DNA of 64,000 nucleotides, from the NCBI RefSeq assembly GCF_004323185.1, contig NZ_NAPS01000003.1, forward strand, positions 206,191 to 270,190, read 5' to 3'. Shown piece after piece: positions 28,123-37,647 of this stretch. Below the pieces are notes generated by a model. It was not told where the DNA came from. It saw only the letters and a program-made list of their open reading frames with translations, and did not search any database. This stretch comes from Westiellopsis prolifica IICB1 (lineage in GTDB: Bacteria; Cyanobacteriota; Cyanobacteriia; Cyanobacteriales; Nostocaceae). The translations under genes were made by a program, and so were the position numbers. Position 1 is the stretch's first letter; every line of letters starts with the position of its first letter.

Positions 28123-31100
28123 ATGAATGAACTGTACCTAGCCAATTCCAATCATAATTCAGCAATAGCCATTATCGGTATGTCCTGTCGTGTTCCAAAG
28201 GCAAAAAATATTGATGAATTCTGGCAAAATCTTCGAGATGGCGTGGAATCTATTTCATTTTTTTCTGCTCAAGAACTAGAGTCTGAAGGCATAGACCTTA
28301 GCCTACTGGATAATCCTAATTATGTCAAAGCCAGCTCCATCTTGTCAGATATTGATCTGTTTGATGCTTCCTTCTTCGACTTCAATCCCAGAAAAGCTGA
28401 AATCATGGATCCTCAACATCGACTTTTTCTGGAGTGTGCTTGGGATGTGCTGGAAAATGCAGGTTACGACAGTGAAAATTACGAAGGAGCTATTGGTGTT
28501 TATGCTGGTGTAGGTATGAACACTTATTTACTTAACAATCTTTATCCAAACCGCAATTTGTTGGAGTCACTAGGCGATTTCCAGCTCATGATCGGGAATG
28601 ATAAAGATTTTCTGGCTACTTGTGTCTCCTACAAGCTGAACTTAAAGGGACCAAGTATTAATGTTCAAACTGCCTGTTCTACTTCACTAGTAGCAGTTCA
28701 TTTGGCTTGTCAAAGCTTACTGAATGGTGAATGTGATATGGCTTTAGCTGGTGGGGTTACAATTCGCGTTCCTGAAAAGGTTGGCTATTTTTATCGAGAG
28801 GGGATGATTTTTTCAGCCGATGGACACTGCCGTGCCTTTGATGCCCAAGCTCAGGGTACAGTTGGCGGCAGTGGTCTGGGTATTGTCGTCCTAAAAAGAC
28901 TAGAAGATGCCTTGACAGATGGCGACTGCATTCACGCGGTCATCAAAGGTTCAGCTATCAATAACGACGGTTTGATCAAAGTAGGCTATACAGCACCTAG
29001 CGTAGATGGGCAGGCAGCAGTGATCGCCGAGGCTCAAGCTATAGCGGGGGTAGAGGCTGAGAAAATTTCCTATATAGAAACTCACGGCACCGGTACGTCT
29101 CTAGGAGACCCCATTGAAATTGCTGCCCTCACCCAAGCTTTTGAAGCAACAACTGATAAGAAGGGCTTCTGTGCGATCGGTTCTGTAAAAACCAATGTCG
29201 GTCATCTAGATACCGCAGCTGGGGTAGTGGGTCTAATCAAAACTGTCCTGGCACTTAAACATAAGTTAATACCACCAAGTTTACACTTTAAAAAGCCTAA
29301 TCCCAAGATCGATTTTGTCAACAGTCCTTTCTACGTCAATACCAACCTCTCCGAATGGAAAACAGATGGAACTCCCCGTCGATCTGGAATTAGTTCTTTT
29401 GGGATTGGGGGTACTAATGCCCATGTTGTCCTAGAAGAAGCACCTGCTCTCGAACCCTCCGGATCATCTCGCCCTTGGCAATTGATCGTCCTCTCAGCCA
29501 AAACTAGCTCTGCCCTAGATGCTGCAACTGTCAATCTGGGCAAACATTTACAGCAGCATCCCAATCTTAACCTCGCTGATGTTGCTTACACGCTCAGTCA
29601 AGGGCGCAGAGCTTTCAACTGTCGCCGGATGCTGCTGTGCCAGAATCAAAATGAGGCAGCTGCTACCCTAAGTTCTTCTAGTTCGCCACAAGTTTTTACT
29701 AGCTATCGAGAGGCTGGAACACGGCCGATCACGTTTATGTTTTCCGGTCAAGGCGCGCAGTACGTAAATATGGCTCTGGAACTATACCAGACTGAGCCAG
29801 TATTTCGCGCACGGATTGACCAATGTGCGGAAATACTCAAACCCCTACTAGGACGAGACCTGCGTCACGTACTTTACCCTGATGCGGAAGGAGTTGCAGC
29901 AGCAACGCAGCAACTGCAAGAGACTGAAATTGCACAGCCGGCGCTTTTTGTCCTTGAATATGCTTTAGCCCAGTTATGGATGCACTGGGGAGTGCATCCC
30001 CAAACGATGATCGGTCACAGCATCGGCGAATATGTCGTCGCCTGTCTGGCTGGCGTATTCTCCCTGGAAGAAGCTCTGGCCTTAGTTGCCGCCCGAGGGC
30101 AGTTGATGCAGCAATTGCCGGTAGGAAAAATGCTAGCTGTTCCATTGTCAGCGACGGAAGTTCAATCTCTTCTAAGCCAAACACTCGATCTGGCAGCAAT
30201 CAATGGACCATCCTTGTGTGTGGTTTCAGGTCTTGCAGAGGCAGTGGAAATGTTTCAGAAGCAACTGGCCGAGCAAGGCGTAGAGTGTCGGTACTTACAT
30301 ACTTCTCACGCCTTTCATTCCCACATGATGGAGCCGATTTTAATTCCGTTTGCCCAACGAGTCAAGCAAGTTAGCTTAAAACCTCCCCAAATTCCTTACT
30401 TGTCCAACGTCACCGGCACCTGGATTACGGCAGCTGAAGTTACCAGTTCAGAGTATTGGGTTAGGCATTTGCGTGAGACGGTGCATTTTTACGAGAGCCT
30501 ACAGCAGTTATTAACAGATCCAGAACAAATTCTTCTCGAGGTGGGGCCAGGAGAGGCTTTGAGTACTTTAGCTAAACGCCATCCCGATAAGGTACCTGAT
30601 CAGGTAGTATTATCTTCAATACGCCATCCGCAACAGAGCCAATCTGATGTAGCTTTTTTATTGACAACTTTGGGCCAGTTGTGGTTGACGGGAGTGGATG
30701 TGAATTGGGCGAAATTTTATGCTCAGGAGCAACGCTATCGCGTGCCTTTGCCGACTTATCCCTTTGAGCGCCAGCGTTACTGGATTGAACCAGCCAGGAG
30801 CGATCAGCAGCTATTACCAAACGACTTGCTTTCTCCGCAAGAAATCAGCGATCGCCTCGTATCCGAGTTAGATCGATTGACCAATCAGTATAATATTCGA
30901 TATGTGGACAAGCCTGTCAGCGATCACCACTCCCAAAGTTCATCTTCGCAGACTTCTGAAGCTACAGAATGCTCTGAAAAATCTGAAAACAGCGATTCAA
31001 GCTGTCTCTACCCAAGACCAAATTTGCAGAATGGTTATGTTGCTCCTCGCAATCAGTTCGAACAAACTATTGCCGACATTTGGCAAAAATTCCTGGGTAT

Positions 31101-32154
31101 CGAGCAGGTGGGAATCGAAGATGATTTCTTCGAGTTGGGGGGAGATTCTCTATTAGCGATTCAGCTCATTTCCAAGTTACGTGAAACTTTTCAAACTAAC
31201 TTCTCTTCAGGCAACTTCTTGAAGAAACCTACTATTGCAGTACTGGCTACATCAATCGAAGAAACAATTTCGATTATCAAGCTTCCCAATCAAAAACTAC
31301 AGTCAGTTCTCCCCTCCTCGCTCATAGAAATTCAGCCTGGTAGTAGTTTGAAAAAACCTTTGTTTCTGGTGCATCCGGCTGATGGACAAATTTATTTGTT
31401 TCGCGATCTTGTACGTCAGTTAGATTCAGATTTACCAATTTATGTGTTCCAAGATCCGGGTCTAGAAGGAGAAATCGAACCTTTTATCCGAGTTGAGGAA
31501 ATGGCTGCTTACTACATCAAAGCCCTGCGTGTTCTTCAGCCTGAAGGTCCATATTTTTTGGGGGGGTCTTCCTTTGGAGGTTGTGTTGCTTTCGAGATAT
31601 CACAACAACTTCACTCGCTGGGTCAAAAAGTGGCGTTTTTAGCCCTGATGGATACCCCAGGTCCAAACCAAATATCAGCACAAATGGTAGATAAGATAGT
31701 CATCCCTACTGACGCGAGCAACAGCCAGTTCAAAAACTATTCCATTTCTCTGGACGCCTTTCAGGATCTAAGTGCCGAAGCACAAATGATTAACGCTTTG
31801 AAACAAGTTAAGTTTGTTAATCGCCTCTTTTCTGAGATTGAGCAACGTCAAGCTCTCCAATTTCTCCGCGTCTTCAAAGCGAATTTGCAGGCTCTGTCTA
31901 ACTATGTACCGCGGTCTTATCCTGGTCGAATAACTTTTTTCAAAGCCAGAGAACAGTGGATGGAATTCTCTCCATCAAATCCAGAATTACCCTGGATTGA
32001 TGTAGCTGCTGGTGGGATAGAAATACACCTCGTCCCCGGAAACCACATTACTATGAACTTTGCTCCCCACGTTCAATTCTTAGCTGAACGGCTGAAAAAT
32101 TGCATCGAAAAAGCGCAGGTAGAGGAAGAAAAAACTGTCAGGATGACAATATGA
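28123..32154 (+). CDS. Terminal PKS module KS-AT-ACP-TE
   Basis: 1343 aa from ATG 28123; a TTG one codon earlier is less likely. The KS belongs to the subtype seen after NRPS modules (QTACSTSL, Cys185; ETHGTGT; NVGHLD). The AT has GHSIGE (Ser633) and HAFH, so malonyl is expected. There is no KR, DH or ER. A Ser/Thr-rich linker (about 880-960) leads to an ACP with LGGDSL (Ser1009). A type I thioesterase follows: HPADG, then GGSSFGG (Ser1150), and His in GNHITM. The module extends the glycyl chain by one malonyl unit without reduction and releases it. An N-acyl-Gly-beta-ketothioester could cyclise through nitrogen to an N-acyl pyrrolidine-2,4-dione, as in the jamaicamide-type ending, or be hydrolysed. 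A fossil of another TE end follows its stop. Confidence 0.94.
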   Translation: MNELYLANSNHNSAIAIIGMSCRVPKAKNIDEFWQNLRDGVESISFFSAQELESEGIDLSLLDNPNYVKASSILSDIDLFDASFFDFNPRKAEIMDPQHRLFLECAWDVLENAGYDSENYEGAIGVYAGVGMNTYLLNNLYPNRNLLESLGDFQLMIGNDKDFLATCVSYKLNLKGPSINVQTACSTSLVAVHLACQSLLNGECDMALAGGVTIRVPEKVGYFYREGMIFSADGHCRAFDAQAQGTVGGSGLGIVVLKRLEDALTDGDCIHAVIKGSAINNDGLIKVGYTAPSVDGQAAVIAEAQAIAGVEAEKISYIETHGTGTSLGDPIEIAALTQAFEATTDKKGFCAIGSVKTNVGHLDTAAGVVGLIKTVLALKHKLIPPSLHFKKPNPKIDFVNSPFYVNTNLSEWKTDGTPRRSGISSFGIGGTNAHVVLEEAPALEPSGSSRPWQLIVLSAKTSSALDAATVNLGKHLQQHPNLNLADVAYTLSQGRRAFNCRRMLLCQNQNEAAATLSSSSSPQVFTSYREAGTRPITFMFSGQGAQYVNMALELYQTEPVFRARIDQCAEILKPLLGRDLRHVLYPDAEGVAAATQQLQETEIAQPALFVLEYALAQLWMHWGVHPQTMIGHSIGEYVVACLAGVFSLEEALALVAARGQLMQQLPVGKMLAVPLSATEVQSLLSQTLDLAAINGPSLCVVSGLAEAVEMFQKQLAEQGVECRYLHTSHAFHSHMMEPILIPFAQRVKQVSLKPPQIPYLSNVTGTWITAAEVTSSEYWVRHLRETVHFYESLQQLLTDPEQILLEVGPGEALSTLAKRHPDKVPDQVVLSSIRHPQQSQSDVAFLLTTLGQLWLTGVDVNWAKFYAQEQRYRVPLPTYPFERQRYWIEPARSDQQLLPNDLLSPQEISDRLVSELDRLTNQYNIRYVDKPVSDHHSQSSSSQTSEATECSEKSENSDSSCLYPRPNLQNGYVAPRNQFEQTIADIWQKFLGIEQVGIEDDFFELGGDSLLAIQLISKLRETFQTNFSSGNFLKKPTIAVLATSIEETISIIKLPNQKLQSVLPSSLIEIQPGSSLKKPLFLVHPADGQIYLFRDLVRQLDSDLPIYVFQDPGLEGEIEPFIRVEEMAAYYIKALRVLQPEGPYFLGGSSFGGCVAFEISQQLHSLGQKVAFLALMDTPGPNQISAQMVDKIVIPTDASNSQFKNYSISLDAFQDLSAEAQMINALKQVKFVNRLFSEIEQRQALQFLRVFKANLQALSNYVPRSYPGRITFFKAREQWMEFSPSNPELPWIDVAAGGIEIHLVPGNHITMNFAPHVQFLAERLKNCIEKAQVEEEKTVRMTI

Positions 32155-32161
32155 AATTTGA

Positions 32162-32257
32162 GTTAAAGTCGTGTTTTTTAATGTCAACCCACACAATCAT
32201 TACATTATGTTTATTGAACCACATATTGCAACTTTGACCCAAAAATCGCAGCATTGA
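32162..32257 (+). pseudogene. Fossil C-terminal end of a second thioesterase domain
   Basis: Just after the PKS-TE stop, a 31-codon open frame ends NHYIMFIEPHIATLTQ before TGA. This resembles the C-terminal signature of type I TE domains (GDHxxxFxEPHxxxLA). Compare GDHFSIFIEPHIQELA at the end of the NRPS on the opposite strand and GNHITMNFAPHVQFLA in the intact TE upstream. It has no start or catalytic core. It looks like the remnant of a replaced or duplicated TE-bearing gene. Confidence 0.6.
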
Positions 32258-32370
32258 TTGGATTGAGTTAATGAAAAAAATAGGTCTATCTAAATTTTTA
32301 CTAATATGACCTCTCAAACTCAATTTTCGATCTCCGAATCGTGACTTAACAAAAAGAATGGAGGGAGAGT

Positions 32371-33180
32371 ATGGCAGACACGTCACAGAAAACGGTTCTC
32401 ATCACAGGGAGTAACAGTGGGATTGGTGCTGCGACGGCCAAGTTCTTTATCGATAAAGGCTGGAACGTAGCTGCCACAATGCGGAATCTCCAGAAAGCTC
32501 CGTCTTGGATGAATTGCGCAAACTGCGCGACTTTTCGTCTTGATGTCACTAATGAAACGAGCATCACTGAAGCCATTTCCCAAGTGATCGAGCGCTTCAG
32601 AAACATTGATGTCTTAGTGAACAATGCCGGCTATGGTCTCAAAGGTCCACTTGAGGGCATTACCCCTGAGCAACTTGAGCGCCAATTCGCAACTAATGTT
32701 TTTGGACTCATCAATGTTACCAAGCACGTAACCGCCATCATGCGCGAGCAAAAAGGTGGTACAATTGTTAATATTTCCTCTATTGGTGGACGCATTGCTT
32801 TTCCTTTTACTAGTGCGTATCATGCTACTAAATTTGCCATTGAAGGTCTATCTGAATCTCTGCGTTTCGAACTGAAGCCATTCAACATTCGGATCAAACT
32901 CATCGAGCCTGGCGGTATTAAGACGGATTTTGTAACGCGATCTCAGGAATGGGCGAAGCACCCTGCATATGAACCACAGCTGTCCAAGATGATCCATCTA
33001 ACAACACGATTAAACAACACTCTCCCAGGACCGGAAGGTGTTGCTAAGGTCATCTACAAGGCAAGCACTGATTCTTCGAATAAGCTACGCTATTTGGTTA
33101 AAACGGGACCGTATTTAAAGGTGAATAGTGTTCTTCCTGACGCTATATGGCGATCGCTCGTGGGTTCTGTACTCAGGTGA
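32371..33180 (+). CDS. Short-chain dehydrogenase/reductase
   Basis: 269 aa classical SDR acting on NAD(P)H. TGSNSGIG (about 10-17), NNAG (about 88), NISS with its catalytic Ser, and YHATK (Tyr about 151, Lys about 155) are all present. The start at 32371 is preceded by a strong GGAGGGAG ribosome site, and a 216-nt gap separates it from the PKS-TE. It could oxidise or reduce a hydroxyl or keto group of the product; the substrate cannot be read from the sequence. It resembles the SDR at 42490 in the convergent cluster. Confidence 0.9.
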   Translation: MADTSQKTVLITGSNSGIGAATAKFFIDKGWNVAATMRNLQKAPSWMNCANCATFRLDVTNETSITEAISQVIERFRNIDVLVNNAGYGLKGPLEGITPEQLERQFATNVFGLINVTKHVTAIMREQKGGTIVNISSIGGRIAFPFTSAYHATKFAIEGLSESLRFELKPFNIRIKLIEPGGIKTDFVTRSQEWAKHPAYEPQLSKMIHLTTRLNNTLPGPEGVAKVIYKASTDSSNKLRYLVKTGPYLKVNSVLPDAIWRSLVGSVLR

Positions 33181-33297
33181 ACCGAGACTTCGTATTCTAC
33201 AGGAGGTTTCATTTAACAATTATGGCATCTGATTGTAACCAAACAGTTCAAGCATTTGAGTACTTTGGTCTAAACATAATAATCTACTTATAAAATC

Positions 33298-34056
33298 ATG
33301 CCAACTTTTCTCCACTCTGGAACTTGGGTAAGTTGCCCACTGCCCAATCCGCAAGCAAATCTGCGCCTTTTTTGCTTTCCTTACGCCGGAGCTAGCACCA
33401 GAGCATTTTTCTCATGGGCTGAACATCTGCCATCAACCGTGGAGCTTTGTCCGATTGAACTACCAGGACATGGCCCACGCTTAAAGGAAAAAGCCTTTAC
33501 TCAACTGCAACCTTTAGTAGAGGCGATCGCCATGGCTATTTTACCTTACCTAGATAAACCTTTTGCCTGCTTTGGTCACAGCATGGGCGCACTACTCAGC
33601 TTTGAGCTAGCTCACTTTCTGCAAAATCGCTACAATCAAAGCCCAAGGCATTTACTCCTTTCCGGTCGCCGTGCGCCTCAAACACCCAGCCTAGCTGCGC
33701 CTATCCATGCTTTACCAGATGCCGCCTTTATTCAGGGGCTACGCCAATACAATGGTATGCCGGAAAAAGTCATACAAAATGTTCAACTTATGGAGTTACT
33801 GTTGCCTATGCTCAGAGCAGATTTTACCTTAATGGAAACCTATAATTATGTTCCGCATTCACCTCTAGACTGCCCCATGACAATTTTTGGCGGACTAAAG
33901 GATCTGACAGTAAGTTACGAAGCTCTGATATCTTGGCAATACCATACTCATGCTGAATTTACTGTCCAGATGTTTCCAGGCAATCACTTTTTTATTCATT
34001 CAGATCAGGAACTACTGCTGTTGTCACTCAGTAAAACTCTTGAAAGTATCTGTTAG
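33298..34056 (+). CDS. Type II thioesterase (editing)
   Basis: 252 aa alpha/beta hydrolase of the discrete TE family that clears misprimed or stalled carrier proteins. Visible are LFCFPYAGAS near the N-terminus, the nucleophile GHSMG (Ser about 98), the Asp-bearing GGLKDLTVSY segment and the C-terminal PGNHFFIHS His. The size is usual for the family. It lies 117 nt after the SDR on the same strand. It has no signal peptide and should act in the cytoplasm with the assembly line. Confidence 0.94.
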   Translation: MPTFLHSGTWVSCPLPNPQANLRLFCFPYAGASTRAFFSWAEHLPSTVELCPIELPGHGPRLKEKAFTQLQPLVEAIAMAILPYLDKPFACFGHSMGALLSFELAHFLQNRYNQSPRHLLLSGRRAPQTPSLAAPIHALPDAAFIQGLRQYNGMPEKVIQNVQLMELLLPMLRADFTLMETYNYVPHSPLDCPMTIFGGLKDLTVSYEALISWQYHTHAEFTVQMFPGNHFFIHSDQELLLLSLSKTLESIC

Positions 34057-34189
34057 AAAAATAATTAAAAAATTTTATTTTTAGAAGTTACTCTCTTCCT
34101 ACTCAAAGATAACCCATCAAGGTAGCAGAGCAAGCAAGGGAGTAAAGGAGCTAGAAAATAAGAAATTTTACACATCTAATGGGGGTAAT

Positions 34190-35527
34190 ATGAAAAGAAA
34201 GTTAGGTATATCTGAAAAGGTTGTATGGCTTTTAGGTCAAGTGGGTTCAAATAACATTGTAATAATTACAGAAATCAGTGGTTCTTTGCCGGAAGAAGTT
34301 TTGCGCGAAGCCCTTGTACTCATCCAAAAAAAGCATTCACTTCTAAACGTCCATATTGAACTTACTAAAAATATTCCTATTTTTGTCACAGGAACTCAAA
34401 AAATTCCACTCCGTATTGTTGAACTAAATAGCCCCGAGCAGTGGATTCAAGAAACTAACGACGAAATGAACCTCCCTTTTTCTTGGGAAAAGGGTCCATT
34501 AGTGAGAGTTGTATGGTTAAGGTCAGAGAAAGTTCACATACTCCTGATTACACTTCACCATGTAATTAGTGATGGCAAATCTGGAGTTTATTTAGTGCGT
34601 GATTTGCTTTCTATAACTGCTGAACTTTTATCTAGAGGCGTAATCAAAAGTCATATTCCATTACCAGAAAGACCTTCTATTGATGAGATAATCCCAGCCA
34701 GTTTTTCTGGCTTTAAAGGCGTTTTGGGTATGTTAAAGACAGGATTAAGGCAGAATTTGATGCTTGCAAAGCAACCACAGACTTTTGCTATAGAGAAAGA
34801 TGTACCACTACAGCAAATCAGAAGGTGTGTTATTCATCGAATTTTATCGGAAGAAACAACAAGATTGTTGACGGTCCGTTGTAGACAAGAAAAAACTTCT
34901 GTTCATGCCATTCTCTGTGCTATAATGATGAAAGCTTCAGCACAAAAAATTAATAAACAAAAAATTGTTAGGCTTTGTTGCTTGTCTGCCATTAATCTAC
35001 GTCACTTACTTACACCTCCAATTAAAGATGAGATTGGCTTTTATGCTTCGGTACTCTCAACGTTTCATCAACTTGGAGTGGAAACTTCGCCATGGAATTT
35101 AGCACGGGAAGTGAAAACTAATCTTTCTAATTTACTTGAACAAGGACAAGTTTTGGCTACATTGATGTTGCAAAAAAATATCCTGTCCTTCAGATGTCCT
35201 AGTCCTATAAAGATGGCTCAGGAGGTGAATCAAGTTTTTAGAGCAACAACTGGTGTAAGCAACTTAGGGCTAATTGAGATTCCAGAAAATTACGGTTCTT
35301 TGGTAATACGTAAATTGCACTTTTGTGTTTCAGGAAATGCATTTCCACAAAAAAATATTGGTATTGCAGTAACTACTTTCCGAGGACAAATGGTGCTTAA
35401 TTTTCTATTCAGTGTACCTCATATCTCTCTAAACAATGCGGAGAATTTTGTTAACTATGCAATTGAAACTTTAGAACAAGCACTAGAATTGCCAAAGGAT
35501 AATTACTATCAAATAACACTGACTTAA
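34190..35527 (+). CDS. Free-standing condensation-like acyltransferase
   Basis: 445 aa of the CoA-dependent acyltransferase / NRPS condensation superfamily. The catalytic signature LHHVISDG (HHxxxDG, His about 126-127) is intact, and the N-terminal acceptor half (KHSLLNVHIE) and the late core expected of a full-length domain are present. No A or PCP domain is attached. Proteins of this build include PapA-type transferases, which esterify or amidate a finished chain from an acyl carrier, and stand-alone C domains that join two assembly lines. A GGGGGT stretch precedes the start. Its position between the TEII and the fatty-acid loading genes suggests late acylation or joining, but the substrate is unknown. 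Confidence 0.8.
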   Translation: MKRKLGISEKVVWLLGQVGSNNIVIITEISGSLPEEVLREALVLIQKKHSLLNVHIELTKNIPIFVTGTQKIPLRIVELNSPEQWIQETNDEMNLPFSWEKGPLVRVVWLRSEKVHILLITLHHVISDGKSGVYLVRDLLSITAELLSRGVIKSHIPLPERPSIDEIIPASFSGFKGVLGMLKTGLRQNLMLAKQPQTFAIEKDVPLQQIRRCVIHRILSEETTRLLTVRCRQEKTSVHAILCAIMMKASAQKINKQKIVRLCCLSAINLRHLLTPPIKDEIGFYASVLSTFHQLGVETSPWNLAREVKTNLSNLLEQGQVLATLMLQKNILSFRCPSPIKMAQEVNQVFRATTGVSNLGLIEIPENYGSLVIRKLHFCVSGNAFPQKNIGIAVTTFRGQMVLNFLFSVPHISLNNAENFVNYAIETLEQALELPKDNYYQITLT

Positions 35528-36031
35528 GTAGGTCGGCGAGAAAAAACCAAACTATACTCTGAATAGTAATAATTAAAGATTTTTTGGAAGATTTATAACA
35601 TTCAAATGCATCACAAATATTTTCTCACTTAAAATAGGATAAATGATGTTATAATTATTGTCTATTTGTTATTTTACAAGCACAAATAAATATTTTATTT
35701 GCTTAAGCAGCAAGTTTTGTTTTGCAAACAAGGCAAATTGATAGCTCAATACGGTTCAGTTAAGGATTTTTAGTAAAAAAAATTGGTTTGTAGAGACGCG
35801 CCACTTCTCGTCTCTAAAAAGAGTTGTGGGGTTATCACCAAGCGTATTAATTTATAGTTCAAATGAGAAAATTATAAATAAGTTTTAACTAATGCAATAG
35901 GCAGCATGGTTTTTGTAATTATTAATATAATGAGAAACATAATTTTTTCTCCTTTGCTTTTAGTTATCTATACTTCTCTACAGCTTACTGAGCTATTGCC
36001 TGTATTTTCTTAAGGAATTTATTCTCTGCAT
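35528..36031. other. 504-nt intergenic region before the P450-ACP group
   Basis: AT-rich, no credible ORF. It contains the hairpin at 35790-35816 and, at its right end, the TGTATTTTCTTAAGGAAT leader that recurs before the ACP gene. It probably holds a promoter for the P450/ACP/halogenase group, but no confident -35/-10 pair was identified. Confidence 0.6.
35790..35816. repeat. Palindromic GTAGAGACG-type repeat
   Basis: Perfect 8-bp inverted repeat TAGAGACG / CGTCTCTA with a 10-nt loop. It is the same family as the palindromes at 57307 and 61722 inside PKS genes. It could fold as a hairpin, but no T-run follows that would make it a convincing terminator. Confidence 0.75.
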
Positions 36032-36112
36032 ATGGCATTTCATTCAAATAAAACTGCTTCCACAAGCACAACTAGTAAACCTGGAACCTTTTCCAAAGAA
36101 AAAAATCACAAT
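36001..36112 (+). repeat. Duplicated gene-start segment on the P450 (partner of 37540-37647)
   Basis: TGTATTTTCTTAAGGAAT at 36001-36018 matches 37540-37557 with one change. The first 27 codons of the two genes align without gaps: 13 of 27 residues are identical, including TFSKEK at residues 19-24. In the ACP this is the native N-terminus, while in the P450 it precedes the usual family start (MKLPDGP at codon 28). Confidence 0.75.
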
Positions 36113-37486
36113 ATGAAACTACCTGACGGACCTCAAATTCCTACCATTTTGCAATTAATAAAATGGATAGGCACACCTTTTAAGTATCTAGAAGATTGCT
36201 CTAAGCGCTATGGAGATATCTTTACTTTAAGGCTACTTGGCTTTCCACCATTGGTAGTTATCGGTAATCCACAAGGAATTGAGGATATTTTCAGCGCTGA
36301 TGCTGAAGCTTTTGATGCAGGTCGTACAAATGAATATTTTCGTCCCTATTTTGGTGAGAACTGCCTATTATTAATCGATGGCGAGCGCCACAAACGCAAG
36401 CGAAAACTGATAATGCCTCCCTTCCATGGAGAAAAAGTCAAATCCTATGCTGAATCAATCTGTCAAATTGCCGAAAGAATAACAAGCCAGTGGCAAGTAA
36501 ATAAGCCTTTTCTTGCTATGGACGCCATGAAAGACATGGCGCTAGAAACAATTTTACAGATATTATTTGGTTTAAATGAGGGCGATCGCTACCAAGAAAT
36601 TAAATCACTCCTCATCCAAGGTCTGGATACAATTTTTTCTTGGCAATCAGGTCTTTTCTATTTTAAATTTCTTCAAAAGGATTGGGGTGAATGGAGTCCC
36701 TGGGGAAAATATCTACGATACTATCAAAAAATTCATGCTCTTTTACAGGATGAAATTGAAAGCAGACGCGCTAATCCACAACAACAAGGTAATGATTTTC
36801 TCAGTTTAATGTTATCTATGAGCGATGAAGATGGTCAGCCGATGACCGACGAAGAATTACGCGACGAAATCATCGCTCTTTTGATTGCAGGTCACGAAAG
36901 CACTACTGTTGCGTTAAGCTGGGCTATTTACTGGGTCAACAAGCTTCCTGAGGTCAAGGAAAGGCTTGTGCAAGAGATAGATAGCTTAGGAAAGAATCCA
37001 GATCCAATTGCTATCTCTCGATTGCCATATTTGACAGCAGTTTGTCAAGAAGCGTTGCGAATTTATCCAGTCTTTCCGATCACCTTTAAACGCATTACTA
37101 ACTCAACTGCTGAAATTATGGGTCGTAAGTTTGAGCCGGGTACAGTGATGCTTCCCAGTATTTACTTAGCCCATCATCGAGAAGATATTTACCCAGAGCC
37201 AAAAAAATTTTTGCCCGAAAGATTTTTAGAGCGTAAGTACTCTGCATTCGAGTTTCTCCCTTTTGGCGGGGGTAATCGTATTTGTCCAGGTTACGCTTTA
37301 GTCATGTTGGAAATGAAACTGACGCTATCGACAATCTTATCTAGCTATGAGCTAGAACTAGCAAATGACGAACCAGTCAAAATCCAAAGTCGTGGTGTTA
37401 GTGTTTATCCGAGTAATGGAGTCCCTATGGTGGTGACAGGTAAGAAGGCAGAAGTACAAAGCCAGAAGGCGTCTGTATGTTTCTAG
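36032..37486 (+). CDS. Cytochrome P450 with an ACP-like N-terminal extension
   Basis: 484 aa. The conserved start of this P450 type is MKLPDGPQIP at residue 28, as in the P450 at 47561, which begins MKLPPGPKIP. The first 27 residues match the N-terminus of the ACP gene that follows. The oxygen-activation motif AGHEST, the ExxR motif (EALR) and the heme ligand loop FGGGNRICPG are all intact, so the enzyme should be active. Two starts are possible, ATG 36032 (behind TTAAGGAAT) and ATG 36113. The first has the ribosome site. Placement beside an ACP, a putative halogenase and a fatty acyl-AMP ligase suggests hydroxylation of the acyl chain, perhaps while bound to the ACP; this is inference. Confidence 0.93.
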   Translation: MAFHSNKTASTSTTSKPGTFSKEKNHNMKLPDGPQIPTILQLIKWIGTPFKYLEDCSKRYGDIFTLRLLGFPPLVVIGNPQGIEDIFSADAEAFDAGRTNEYFRPYFGENCLLLIDGERHKRKRKLIMPPFHGEKVKSYAESICQIAERITSQWQVNKPFLAMDAMKDMALETILQILFGLNEGDRYQEIKSLLIQGLDTIFSWQSGLFYFKFLQKDWGEWSPWGKYLRYYQKIHALLQDEIESRRANPQQQGNDFLSLMLSMSDEDGQPMTDEELRDEIIALLIAGHESTTVALSWAIYWVNKLPEVKERLVQEIDSLGKNPDPIAISRLPYLTAVCQEALRIYPVFPITFKRITNSTAEIMGRKFEPGTVMLPSIYLAHHREDIYPEPKKFLPERFLERKYSAFEFLPFGGGNRICPGYALVMLEMKLTLSTILSSYELELANDEPVKIQSRGVSVYPSNGVPMVVTGKKAEVQSQKASVCF

Positions 37487-37539
37487 GCTTCAATGTATCC
37501 CTTGGGCGTCTCTGACAAAAATTGTACTTATCCACTGTC

Positions 37540-37647
37540 TGTACTTTCTTAAGGAATCACTTTCATATGTCATCTTCTTCAACTCAAGTTACGTCAACAA
37601 GCTCACCTAGCCCTCGCGAAACCTTTTCAAAGGAAAAAATTCAAAAT
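37540..37647 (+). repeat. Gene-start segment of the ACP (partner of 36001-36112)
   Basis: Leader TGTACTTTCTTAAGGAAT plus the first 27 ACP codons. It is the likely source of the duplicated 5' end on the upstream P450 gene, because the ETFSKEKIQNWL segment continues naturally into the ACP fold. Confidence 0.72.

Noticed and set aside
33222-33293. 23-codon ORF before the type II thioesterase, with AGGAGG upstream
   Set aside because: The AGGAGG is about 15 nt from the ATG, too far for a good ribosome site, and the peptide resembles nothing I know.
35790-35816. Hairpin as a terminator for the 34190 gene
   Set aside because: It lies over 260 nt past the stop, has no following T-run, and matches a dispersed repeat family.
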